Assembly (NCBI RefSeq): GCF_900112195.1
Contig: NZ_FOKR01000003.1
Coordinates: 329,329 to 393,328, forward strand
DNA from: Butyrivibrio sp. YAB3001
Lineage (GTDB): Bacteria; Bacillota; Clostridia; Lachnospirales; Lachnospiraceae
Reading direction: 5' to 3'
DNA: 64,000 bases
Shown here piece after piece: positions 17,924-26,660 of the stretch (position 1 is its first letter; each line of letters begins with the position of its first letter). The position numbers were made by a program, and so were the translations under genes. The notes beneath the pieces were generated by a model. That model ran no database searches. It was not told where the DNA came from and worked only from the letters and a program-made list of their open reading frames with translations.

Positions 17924-18961
17924 TCACTTTACCTTACGGTTTCCGGCAAGTACCTCGTGATAATCCTCCAGATTCTTTTTCAAAAGAGTTGGAATCTGTA
18001 GTTCATATGGGCATTTCGATAAGCAGGCTCCACAGTTGATACAATTATTTATCTTCTCCATTTCGGCCTGCCAGTATTCCGAAAGCCAGGAATCACTGGG
18101 CGCTCTTCTCAGCATCAAAGTCATGCGGTTACATTGATTTATCTGTATTCCCATAGTGCATGGCATGCAATATCCGCAGCCACGACAGAAATCACCCATT
18201 AGTTCTTTTCTCTCGCCTTGAATAAATGCATAGATATCGTCATCCATCTCAGGCGCATTGTCCATGTATGAGAGCCATTCATCAAGTTCTGACTCTCTCT
18301 GAATTCCCCATATAGGCACTGTTCCATCAAACTGGCTCACAAATGCCATTGCAGCTCTCGAATTTGTTATAAGCCCGCCTGCAAGTCCCTTCATGCAGAT
18401 GAAACCAACATTATTTTCATTGCACATTTTTATCAGATCAATTTCTTTTTCAGTTGCAAGGTAGCTCAAAGGATATTGAACAGTCTCATATAATCCTGAC
18501 TCAATCAGCTCTTTTGCCACACCAACCTTGTGCGCTGTTCCGCCGATATGCTTGATTCTCCCCTGTTTCTTAGCTTCAAGCATACATTCATACATTCCAC
18601 TTCCATCGCCGGGTTTCCAGCACTGTCCCATCAAATGAAACTGATAGATATCTATATATGATGTCTGTAACTTCTCAAGGGAAGTTTCCAAATGCTGCCA
18701 GAATTCTTCAGGTGTTTTTGCACCGGTTTTGGTCGCAATTATTATATCTTCTCTCTTAATATAGCCATTCCCAAATGCAGCCCCCAGTTTTTCTTCACTA
18801 TCGCTATAAGCCCTTGCCGTATCAAAAAATCTCATTCCACCGTCGTAAGCTTTTCTGAGAATCTTCACTGCCTCCTCAAGTGAAACTCTCTGTATCGGAA
18901 GCGCGCCAAAGCCATTCTGCGGAACTACTATACCAGTTTTGCCAAGTGTAACCATCTTCAT
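17924..18961 (-). CDS. aldo/keto reductase with a C-terminal 4Fe-4S domain
   Basis: 345 aa. The first 240 residues form an aldo/keto reductase barrel, with FDTARAYSDSE carrying the Asp/Tyr pair, ATKTGAK with the Lys and YQFHLMG with the His. The C-terminus has two Cys clusters, CRGCGYCMPC near 258 and CINCGACLSKCP near 305, of bacterial ferredoxin type. This fused architecture is common in anaerobes and suggests electron exchange with ferredoxin or flavodoxin. Substrate unknown. Confidence 0.92.
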   Translation of the reverse strand: MKMVTLGKTGIVVPQNGFGALPIQRVSLEEAVKILRKAYDGGMRFFDTARAYSDSEEKLGAAFGNGYIKREDIIIATKTGAKTPEEFWQHLETSLEKLQTSYIDIYQFHLMGQCWKPGDGSGMYECMLEAKKQGRIKHIGGTAHKVGVAKELIESGLYETVQYPLSYLATEKEIDLIKMCNENNVGFICMKGLAGGLITNSRAAMAFVSQFDGTVPIWGIQRESELDEWLSYMDNAPEMDDDIYAFIQGERKELMGDFCRGCGYCMPCTMGIQINQCNRMTLMLRRAPSDSWLSEYWQAEMEKINNCINCGACLSKCPYELQIPTLLKKNLEDYHEVLAGNRKVK

Positions 18962-19041
18962 AAGCCAAAATCTCCTATTGTGTTATTGTTTCTGCCTTTT
19001 TCCTGCAAGATATTATTTTTTGTGCAGCATATCTTAAACAA

Positions 19042-19725
19042 CTATTTCATCAATGTTTCTGATATCATAATTGAATTCTCCCGTACTTTGCAACAAAAAA
19101 ATAACACTTCAACTCCGGCTGCGATTGCCTCATCATATGCTGATGCAAATTCCGGATCCGTGCTACTATTTGGTCTCACTTCATAAATCCCCTCGCCTTG
19201 TATCACAAAAGCTATCATCGCATGGTAACCTTCACCTGCTGCCTTTGCCAGTTCCCGCAGATGCTTTGCTCCACGCTGAGTAGGCGCATCAGGAAAATAC
19301 CCTATTCCATCTATGAAAAGAGTACATCCCTTCACTTCCATCAGGTATAATTCCTTAGTCCCATCCTTAGGATTTTCTTTTTCCATATAAAAATCAATCC
19401 GGGAATCGCCATACTTATGCTCCGGCTTTACCAGTGTAAAATCATTACTCTTCTCAAGATACTCCTTCACCACCGCATTCGGAGCCTGTGAATCTATATT
19501 TATAATCCTATCATCTTTCCTTACAGCAACCAGATCATAGGGCGTTTTTCTTTCCGGATTACCCGCCTTTTCAAGATAAACTTCACATCCCGGTATCAAG
19601 AGCTCCTTGCATCTTCCGGTATTCTTTACATGAACCACAATTTCTTTTCCATCAACAAGTACATTTGCAATGAACCTGTTCGGACGGGATATGAACTTAG
19701 CTGGGGTAATGCTGTTGTAAATCAT
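19042..19725 (-). CDS. sfsA: DNA/RNA nuclease SfsA
   Basis: 227 aa, full length for SfsA. Characteristic blocks are FIANVLVDG, VHVKNTGRC near the N-terminus, DSQAPN in the middle, and the nuclease-like strand LMEVKGC followed by FPDAPTQRG. SfsA was first named as a sugar-fermentation stimulation protein in E. coli; structural work on the family indicates an OB-fold plus a PD-(D/E)XK nuclease domain. A decayed nuclease cassette begins a dozen bases upstream of its start codon. Confidence 0.93.
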   Translation of the reverse strand: MIYNSITPAKFISRPNRFIANVLVDGKEIVVHVKNTGRCKELLIPGCEVYLEKAGNPERKTPYDLVAVRKDDRIINIDSQAPNAVVKEYLEKSNDFTLVKPEHKYGDSRIDFYMEKENPKDGTKELYLMEVKGCTLFIDGIGYFPDAPTQRGAKHLRELAKAAGEGYHAMIAFVIQGEGIYEVRPNSSTDPEFASAYDEAIAAGVEVLFFCCKVRENSIMISETLMK

Positions 19726-19737
19726 TGTTATAGATTT

Positions 19738-20173
19738 CCACCTTTATACTAAATATTTCGAGATCAACGTGTTACAATTAAACCACACAGAACTTGCAAC
19801 TGATGAAGTTCTCAAGGAGGTGGGCAACTATATGTACACGATCAACTCTGACACTCAGGCAAAAGCGATTCTCGAAGGCAAGCGCCGCTATCGCGAGCAG
19901 ATGGCTTCACAATATGCTGCCGGTCTTATTGATGGCACAGAAAAGTATGAACATGCCCTACAAGAAAAAGATGCTTTTATCGCAGAGCAAAAATCTACTA
20001 TCCAAGAACAAACAAATACCATCAACAAGCAAGCTTCCACTATAGATAAGCAAACAAATACTATCAATGAGCAAGCTTCTACTATAAAAGACCAAGCCAA
20101 TACTATCAAAAAACTAGCTTCTACTATCGAATTATTAAAAGTAGAACTTGCAAACTATAATGAAAGTAATTAA
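19738..20173 (+). pseudogene. truncated copy of the Rpn-type nuclease gene
   Basis: The segment closely matches the 3' part of the intact gene at 20631-21515, beginning at the codons for its residue 160 region. It lacks about 190 N-terminal codons, including the nuclease active site. An internal in-frame deletion of 87 bp joins ELATDE to KEVGN. The remaining frame (GTG at 19769) encodes 134 aa ending in about six 7-residue repeats of the type TINKQAS, more than in the intact copy. It is probably not functional, though the coiled-coil tail could still be translated. Confidence 0.8.
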
Positions 20174-20188
20174 CTCTTAACTTTCTTT

Positions 20189-20235
20189 GATAAGCATTGA
20201 AAATGCCATGCCAAATGATGTTTTCAATGCTTATC
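20189..20235. terminator. hairpin terminator, decayed cassette copy
   Basis: 15-bp arms GATAAGCATTGAAAA/TTTTCAATGCTTATC. It is the same hairpin that separates the two convergent genes of the intact cassette at 21531-21577. Confidence 0.7.
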
Positions 20236-20245
20236 GAAATCCCAT

Positions 20246-20370
20246 TTCAGTTAATAGTGTTCTCATATCTCTTCAAGAATAATATGCCTATAATCCATGA
20301 TAATTTCGTCAAAATAACAACTGAACAATCGGCATGTGAAGACTGATTAGAACCCTTATAATCTTTTTTC
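20246..20370 (-). pseudogene. remnant of the convergent 142-aa nuclease-like gene
   Basis: Two blocks match the intact gene at 21589-22017: the 3' end (ATCTCTTCAAGAATAATATG and onwards) and a block around AACAACTGAACAATCGGC. They are fused by a deletion of about 245 bp. The reading frame is destroyed. With the truncated gene at 19738 it shows that the whole two-gene unit was duplicated. Confidence 0.75.
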
Positions 20371-20630
20371 AGGATTTTAATCCATATAGTCTTGCGATTC
20401 ATAACATCACTCATATCTATCTTGAAACAGACTGAAATCTACTGAAATCTTAACACATTTTCAATGACACATTTTCAACAATAAAAAAGTTATTTACATA
20501 CACAAAGCTTTATGATATATTACTACCTGTTGCTCCGTTCGGAGCTCTCGTATTTGACACAGCCAATACAGCTGATCTTGCCAAATCGAGCATTCCACAT
20601 TTTATTATTATTTCTTTGAAAGGATTTTTT

Positions 20631-21515
20631 ATGCACCAACAAACTAATATTTTATGTGAACCAATCTATATTAATGCCACCGGAGTGATAGAGTATACTC
20701 TTACCAGCGATCTACTTTTTCACTATGTTATGCAAAAATCCAAACGCGCTCTTATAGGGCTTGTTTGTTCATTAAAAGGTATCTCTCCAAGCTTAGTAAA
20801 AGATATTCTCGTTTTAAATCCTATTGAACTTAACGGCGCTTTGAAGGAAACTGTAATGGATTTAATGCTCCTTCTCAATAATGGTGAAATCATCAACATT
20901 GAGCTGCAAATGTACACTGATAAATTTTGGATTCCTCGCTCAGTTTTATATTTATGTAGAGCTTATGACTGCTTAAATGAAGGCGAAGATTACTCTTTAT
21001 TAAAGCCTACAACTCATTTTTGCATCACAAATCAAGCTTTCTTTCCAGAATATCCGGAATTCTATTCCCACTACCTTCTGCTAAATACAAAAAATCATCA
21101 CCCTTATACTAAAAATTTCGGAATCAACGTGTTACAATTAAATCAAATAGAGCTTGCAACCGACGAAGATATCAGCAGTGGTCTCGTCTATTGGGCAAAA
21201 CTCTTTAATGCTACTACTTGGGAAGAATTCAAATCTCTTGCCCAGGAAAATGAAGCTACCAAGGAGGTGGGCAATTTGATGTACACTATCAACTCTGACA
21301 CTCAGGCAAAAGCGATTCTCGAAGGCCAGCGCCGCTACCGCGAGCAGATGGCTTCACAATATGCTGCCGGTCTTATTGATGCTGCGGAAAAGTATGAGCA
21401 TGTCATCCAGGAAAAAGATGATACAATCGCAGAACAAAAATCTACTATCAATGAGCAGGCTTCTACTATCGAATTATTAAAAGCCGAACTTGCAAAGTAT
21501 AAAGAAAAACATTAA
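20631..21515 (+). CDS. Rpn family nuclease / PD-(D/E)XK transposase-like protein
   Basis: About 294 aa from the ATG at 20631, which has AAAGGA six bases upstream; an in-frame TTG at 20616 is less likely. The N-terminal domain matches the Rpn (recombination-promoting nuclease, YhgA-like) group. A conserved Asp lies in VMDLML near residue 77, and IELQM near 91 carries the ExQ variant of the catalytic motif. A middle region follows with TTWEEFKSLAQ. The last 60 residues form a Gln/Thr/Glu-rich coiled coil with heptads such as TINEQAS. Family members promote RecA-independent recombination in E. coli; the role here is unknown. Confidence 0.85.
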   Translation: MHQQTNILCEPIYINATGVIEYTLTSDLLFHYVMQKSKRALIGLVCSLKGISPSLVKDILVLNPIELNGALKETVMDLMLLLNNGEIINIELQMYTDKFWIPRSVLYLCRAYDCLNEGEDYSLLKPTTHFCITNQAFFPEYPEFYSHYLLLNTKNHHPYTKNFGINVLQLNQIELATDEDISSGLVYWAKLFNATTWEEFKSLAQENEATKEVGNLMYTINSDTQAKAILEGQRRYREQMASQYAAGLIDAAEKYEHVIQEKDDTIAEQKSTINEQASTIELLKAELAKYKEKH

Positions 21516-21530
21516 CTCATACATTTCTAC

Positions 21531-21577
21531 GATAAGCATTGAAAATGCTATGTTAGATAATGTTTTCAATGCTTATC
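21531..21577. terminator. bidirectional terminator between convergent cassette genes
   Basis: 15-bp arms GATAAGCATTGAAAA and TTTTCAATGCTTATC with a 17-nt loop, placed between the stops of the Rpn-type gene and its convergent partner. Confidence 0.8.
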
Positions 21578-21588
21578 AAAATTCTTTT

Positions 21589-22017
21589 TCAGCTGATAAT
21601 ATTAAATATCTCTTCAAGAATAATATGCCTACACCTCATGTTAATTTCGTCAAATAGTAACAAATGCCTCACCTTAAACTCTGACATAAAAAGCTTTAGG
21701 GTACCTGAATGATATTTCCTCATTTCATTCAAAAATGTTGAATATGAACTCTCAGGAATCAAAACTCCATATTCAACAGCATTGCACTCTTGAACAAATG
21801 ACCGCATTAGCAATAGTTCGCCAAATAACTTGTGAAACTCTCCACTGTTGCTATTAGTATTACGAAGAATTTTCACTTCTAACAATACCAGCACATCATC
21901 AATAACAACTGAACAATCGGCTTGCGAAGACTGATTAGGGCCTTTATCCGGGCATTGTGCCTTCAATTCTTCGTTATAAACACTGGTAAAAAGCTTAACA
22001 AATTCCTTTTCTTTCAT
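21589..22017 (-). CDS. small PD-(D/E)XK-like protein convergent with the Rpn-type gene
   Basis: 142 aa. No named family recognised. Residues 30-50 have the shape of a PD-(D/E)XK nuclease core: Asp34 in ADCSV, a short turn, then LLEVKI with Glu47-x-Lys49, and Glu residues near 16-17 in the first helix. The C-terminal half is helical, with many hydrophobic positions. A second, degraded copy of this gene accompanies the degraded Rpn-type copy at 19.7-20.4 kb, so the two genes travel as a unit. Nuclease activity is an inference from the motif only. Confidence 0.6.
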   Translation of the reverse strand: MKEKEFVKLFTSVYNEELKAQCPDKGPNQSSQADCSVVIDDVLVLLEVKILRNTNSNSGEFHKLFGELLLMRSFVQECNAVEYGVLIPESSYSTFLNEMRKYHSGTLKLFMSEFKVRHLLLFDEINMRCRHIILEEIFNIIS

Positions 22018-22129
22018 GATTCTTGAACTCCTTACAGTAATATTTTAGGAATTTCTCCTATATAAGATTGTTCTGAGAATCAGAAAGATTTTTGATGATT
22101 TTTGCCAATTGCCTATTTCAATATGATAA

Positions 22130-23056
22130 TCATAAAGAAAGATACTCCCCAATCTGAATGTCATACTTATAATCATTAAATGGCATAAAACCTGAGCATG
22201 GATAAAATGTCATTTCTGAAAAAAACACTTTATTATCCACCTCATATAAATCTACTCTCAAAAAATTTGTTCCTTCTGCCAGCTTCTTACATATTTTTAG
22301 CATTTTTTCAAAGCATTTTGGTTGTGGTGGCAATTCAGTTAATTGCTTATAGTCCAATCTGTAAAAAGGCAGCCTTTTCCAATCTAGCGACACAAAACTT
22401 ATAGCTGCCGTATCATGCTTATCCATTCCACTTGATACATACAAAAATTTTGGAATTCCATTAAAACAATAGAATTTATAATCGATAAGTCCTGGATAAT
22501 CTATATCTTTATCGCCACACATACTATTCCATATATATTTTTCAATGATAATTCTAGGCATGACATTTTTATACGGCCATTCACGTCCATACAGATAAAA
22601 GTTCTTCTTTAAAGACTTATTTATTTTTGACTTAATCTTCTTAATATTTGTGCTATTTTTATCTTTTACAATGACAACTCCACCGGAATCATGTGTACAC
22701 TTAATCACAAATTCATTTGGTAGTTCCGCAAAATTAATATCATCAAAACAGTCCCATACTCCATATGTTGGAATAATATATTCTTTCCCAATACGCTCTG
22801 ATACAAATCCTTTTGCGGCATACTTATCTACCATAGTTTCATATATCTGCTTACGGTCATGGATTTTTAACCATTGTAGTTTCTCATTGAAGGATAATGG
22901 AGTTTTTATATTAAGTGTTCTCCCTAAAAGACATTTATATCTAATAGAAAGATATTTCTCGTCATCCATATAATTGAAAAGCCCTCTATTTGACAAATAC
23001 ACCCATATCATCTGAGGTCTTTTAATTGCTTCCATAACCTTTTCTTTAATTTTCAT
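22130..23056 (-). CDS. TupA-like ATP-grasp protein of polysaccharide synthesis
   Basis: 308 aa. The start RGLFNYMDDEKYLSIRYK, the PLSFNEKLQWLKIHDR block, the segment FVIKCTHDSGG and the C-terminal metal-binding strand FFSEMTFYP fit the TupA-like ATP-grasp family (PF14305). It is named after the teichuronopeptide protein TupA, and such proteins are usually encoded in capsule loci. It probably ligates an amino-acid or similar group to a sugar. It is the last gene of the polysaccharide operon, 3 bp after the flippase stop. Confidence 0.85.
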   Translation of the reverse strand: MKIKEKVMEAIKRPQMIWVYLSNRGLFNYMDDEKYLSIRYKCLLGRTLNIKTPLSFNEKLQWLKIHDRKQIYETMVDKYAAKGFVSERIGKEYIIPTYGVWDCFDDINFAELPNEFVIKCTHDSGGVVIVKDKNSTNIKKIKSKINKSLKKNFYLYGREWPYKNVMPRIIIEKYIWNSMCGDKDIDYPGLIDYKFYCFNGIPKFLYVSSGMDKHDTAAISFVSLDWKRLPFYRLDYKQLTELPPQPKCFEKMLKICKKLAEGTNFLRVDLYEVDNKVFFSEMTFYPCSGFMPFNDYKYDIQIGEYLSL

Positions 23057-23059
23057 ATG

Positions 23060-24547
23060 TCACCTTTTACAAATAAACTTTATCATAGCCTTAACTTGAA
23101 ACCTATATAAAATCAAATTAACAGCTACACTTACCAACAAGACAATTCCTGCAACTTTCAATGCAAACAATAGCCATGCAACATATGAATTGTTGTATAT
23201 AGCATAGTTACTTGTTAACATAAAAGATCCAACTGCAATTACACCATCAGTTATCAAGTATCTTATAAAATACTTAATCGGTCTCTCAAGAATATGTTTA
23301 CTCAAATACCATACAAAATAGCAAGTATGATAAAGCATCGCAATAAAGGTTCCCACTGCCACTCCTACTAATCCAAACTTAAAAACCAGCGTTACCGTAA
23401 TAACTATATTTAGTACAGCGGAAATAAATGCACCATTTTGAGTCTCCTTAAAATGCCCTGCCGCTTTAATCACTCGAAAGTAAGGAACTCTTAGACACTG
23501 CACGCCATATGCTAAAACGAGAACAACACCAAATGTTGGTTCAATATAATTAGCATCAGTTATTCCTCTAGTATATATAGATATAAACGGAACTATTGTA
23601 ATTGCTGTAATAGAAAACATTATTGTAACAGCGGCATGTATAATCCATTCAACCACGCTAAACGTCTCTCGCAATTTCTGCTTTTCGCCTTGAGCAATCA
23701 TATTCCCAAAAGTAGATTCCAAACCTGTAGCAGCCATCATTATAATTTGTTCTACACCGTTTGTTACATTGTAGTACACCGTATAGATAGATATATTATT
23801 TAAAGTTGAAAACAAAGTCAGCACCGTAACATCTATGTTTTGGCATATAACAGCGGCAAAATGCTGGAAAACCCCATTCCACTTCTGTTTTATTGGTTCC
23901 TCAACAACTTTAATCTTCATATCTAGATCATAGTGCTTGCGAACATAAAGCATCTGCCCCAAAGGTCTCAATAAATATATACCTGCTGTCATAAGCTTTA
24001 CGACATGTATAGATGCCCCTGCCCGCATCAGAAAAATAGCAGATATCGCATTCAGAACAATAGTCACAATTTGCATCATAAGTTGTACATACGATTTCTG
24101 ATCTGCATTCAAAAGAAGTTGATATGTAATTCCTAAAAGTGATTGAGCTATCGTACTTACAGAGATGATAAGCAATAACGATAATGTGTACCATGTTCCA
24201 AAATTCACTATTTTAGGGAAAAAGAAACAAAGACAAGCAATATAGCCCACAAATATCAAAAGTAATCGCCGAAAAAAAGTATCAGAAGATTTAGCAATTC
24301 TGCTTATTTGATCATTATCTCTATCCGCTAACGGTTTATACAGATTTGCCTGTACTACTGCACCCACACCCAAATCTAGTAATATAACAAAGCTAAGAAA
24401 AGTATTTATCGATGAAATTAATCCATTTACTGACGATCCATAATAAAGCAGAAAAGAACGTGGCAAAATAAAACCACATATTATACTTATAATCTGTTTT
24501 AATATACCTGTACAGGTATTCAGTAAAAGCTTCTTTTTTCTTGACAT
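23060..24547 (-). CDS. polysaccharide repeat-unit flippase (Wzx-type, MOP superfamily)
   Basis: 495 aa, 12 or more membrane segments. The N-terminal block GFILPRSFLLYYGSSVNGL with paired LDLGVGAVVQ is typical of oligosaccharide flippases of Gram-positive capsule loci. It should move undecaprenyl-linked repeat units across the membrane. It sits between the EpsG-like polymerase and the TupA-like gene, as expected for a Wzx/Wzy system. Confidence 0.9.
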   Translation of the reverse strand: MSRKKKLLLNTCTGILKQIISIICGFILPRSFLLYYGSSVNGLISSINTFLSFVILLDLGVGAVVQANLYKPLADRDNDQISRIAKSSDTFFRRLLLIFVGYIACLCFFFPKIVNFGTWYTLSLLLIISVSTIAQSLLGITYQLLLNADQKSYVQLMMQIVTIVLNAISAIFLMRAGASIHVVKLMTAGIYLLRPLGQMLYVRKHYDLDMKIKVVEEPIKQKWNGVFQHFAAVICQNIDVTVLTLFSTLNNISIYTVYYNVTNGVEQIIMMAATGLESTFGNMIAQGEKQKLRETFSVVEWIIHAAVTIMFSITAITIVPFISIYTRGITDANYIEPTFGVVLVLAYGVQCLRVPYFRVIKAAGHFKETQNGAFISAVLNIVITVTLVFKFGLVGVAVGTFIAMLYHTCYFVWYLSKHILERPIKYFIRYLITDGVIAVGSFMLTSNYAIYNNSYVAWLLFALKVAGIVLLVSVAVNLILYRFQVKAMIKFICKR

Positions 24548-24595
24548 AATTATTCTCTATAATTAAAAAACATATGAATCATCTTATGAACCATA

Positions 24596-25741
24596 TCAAA
24601 ATAGTACTTTTTTCCAATCAAAGAACAGCTTATACGGAATTACACCATCTCCATCATGAACACCTAATCTAAACATATATGCCATTGATACAACGCATAC
24701 CAATACCTTAATTCCAAAATTATCTTTGAAGTATTTCTTTATTATGAATGGAATTGTTAGTATTACCCAATAAACAAACAATGATTTTAAGCGATTAAAA
24801 ATATCACTATTTAATATCAAATATGTCATGCACAGATATACAGCATTCATACACGCCAGTATATTTCCGAATTCATCATTTTCTTCTCTTCGTTTATTAT
24901 AATTATTTTCCGTGTTAACATTTTCTCGTAATTTGAGTTTATAAAGTCCATAAATAAGAACCAATTGTATAATTAGAGCCATAAAAAAATCCCCATATCT
25001 ATATATACTTCTTCTTTCCACAAACAACTTTGAGTATTTTAAATAGTATCTATACTTTGGAAAAATACTTACAAATATTCCTATTAATCTGTTATATGAA
25101 AGTGCAATCACTATAGATGCACCTGAAAAGAATGCCACTACTCTTGGGCCAATACGAGGCGCCAAGCAAAAAAAGGCGTATATCGGAATCATTACCACCG
25201 CCACATTATGTACAAACGCCGCAATAAAGCATAATAACATCGCCTTGACAATATTTTTATCAACCGCATACTTAAACCCTAACAACAGAATCGCCGTTGC
25301 CAATGCCTGCCTAGTCTGATTCATTGAATTAAAAAAAATACCCAAAGTAATAAACAGAATCAAAGATACGCGCTCATCGCATGAATATCTTGTAATAAAT
25401 AAATATAATGAAATATAAATTACAAGTGCGCATAAAAAATTAAACACATAAACTTTATCAGTAAATTGCCTTATAACATAATCCCATAAATTGTATATCC
25501 AATAAAAGTTAGGATTAAAAAAATGAACTCTGTCAAATGTCATTTTCAAGAAATATCTAGAATAGCTATAATTGTCTTTTCCTACCTCCAAAGATCTCAA
25601 CCCTGACACGCAGCATAACAAAACACACGGAAATAAACCTCTCTTGATATACAAAAGAACTTGCTTTTCATTATTACATAATTTAAATTCAATAAAACTT
25701 ACGATAACTACAATTCCTAATAACTGTAAGTAAAAATTCAT
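24596..25741 (-). CDS. EpsG family polysaccharide polymerase (Wzy-type)
   Basis: 381 aa, about 10-12 membrane segments. SGLRSLEVGKDNYSY near residue 45 and MNQTRQALA near 140 are typical of EpsG/Wzy-like polymerases, which join repeat units outside the membrane. The C-terminus has a short soluble tail. It lies 48 bp from the flippase start and about 14 bp from the DUF616 gene stop. Confidence 0.88.
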   Translation of the reverse strand: MNFYLQLLGIVVIVSFIEFKLCNNEKQVLLYIKRGLFPCVLLCCVSGLRSLEVGKDNYSYSRYFLKMTFDRVHFFNPNFYWIYNLWDYVIRQFTDKVYVFNFLCALVIYISLYLFITRYSCDERVSLILFITLGIFFNSMNQTRQALATAILLLGFKYAVDKNIVKAMLLCFIAAFVHNVAVVMIPIYAFFCLAPRIGPRVVAFFSGASIVIALSYNRLIGIFVSIFPKYRYYLKYSKLFVERRSIYRYGDFFMALIIQLVLIYGLYKLKLRENVNTENNYNKRREENDEFGNILACMNAVYLCMTYLILNSDIFNRLKSLFVYWVILTIPFIIKKYFKDNFGIKVLVCVVSMAYMFRLGVHDGDGVIPYKLFFDWKKVLF

Positions 25742-25755
25742 ATGGCAGTCCCATT

Positions 25756-26652
25756 CTACTGTATAACATGTTCTTCTATTCTAAAGTACGGATTTAACCT
25801 CATACAATTCCCAATGATTCCGATTTTATCCTGCGATATGCCTAGATCCCATAAAATAAAAGGAAATGATACTTGGTCTCTTGCAGGATATTTTTTGTAT
25901 TCTTCCCACCATCTGTCCATGATCTTAGTACTTTCCTTACCAGTTTTAGTAATAATCACATTGCACTCAAACATGCCCTCTTCATTTTTAAAACCCATCT
26001 GCCTATAATCATTCTTTTGTCGTTCAAGAACTCTGCTATCTCTCGGATTTATAAGACTCCTCGCGTATATTTCTTCATAAACATTCCCCCTATTAGGCAT
26101 ATTATGTATTCCAATTCCAGATTCCGGATTAACATATTGAATCAGCTCTGATAGAAGCCCATAAATATAAATATTCGAATCTAAATAAATACAATAGGCA
26201 TACTCTGGGAAAAGCTCTTGTGCGTGCATCTTATAGTATCTATTTTTTTGCCTATTGTTGTATTCATCAACAACTGACATATCAACATCCTTCTTTTTCC
26301 AAATACTATCACATGACACATCTTGGTCTGTAATTATGTAGTAATCACAATTATCATCAACAACAAGTGGTTCAAAAATTGAATCAATATCCCCAAAGAG
26401 TGCCATGTATACAGCAACTCTTTCATTCATATATTTTGTTTTTAACTGAGGGTATCGTATTTTTATCGTTGTATTAGCTCGTATTTGGATATTTGTTTTT
26501 TTTCTTTTTAAAATACTTTTGAATCCAAAGATATCTCCAATCAAAAGAGTTTTTGTCAACACTCCAATGGACTCATATATTTTATATAAAGTCGATTGCT
26601 TCCTTTCTAAATACGTCTTATTTTCTGCAAGTAAATCTGTTTTATTATCCAT
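25756..26652 (-). CDS. DUF616 family glycosyltransferase-like protein
   Basis: About 298 aa. Blocks VAVYMALFGDID, DYYIITDQD, NRYYKMHAQELFPEY and CIYLDSNI resemble DUF616 (TOD1/MUCI70-like), a family with a GT-A-like fold found in capsule loci. DSN occupies the position of a DxD metal motif. The frame overlaps the upstream stop by 4 bp if the TTG at 26664 is used. The ATG at 26652, with GAGAG upstream, is at least as good. Sugar specificity unknown. Confidence 0.8.
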   Translation of the reverse strand: MDNKTDLLAENKTYLERKQSTLYKIYESIGVLTKTLLIGDIFGFKSILKRKKTNIQIRANTTIKIRYPQLKTKYMNERVAVYMALFGDIDSIFEPLVVDDNCDYYIITDQDVSCDSIWKKKDVDMSVVDEYNNRQKNRYYKMHAQELFPEYAYCIYLDSNIYIYGLLSELIQYVNPESGIGIHNMPNRGNVYEEIYARSLINPRDSRVLERQKNDYRQMGFKNEEGMFECNVIITKTGKESTKIMDRWWEEYKKYPARDQVSFPFILWDLGISQDKIGIIGNCMRLNPYFRIEEHVIQ

Positions 26653-26660
26653 AGCCACTC

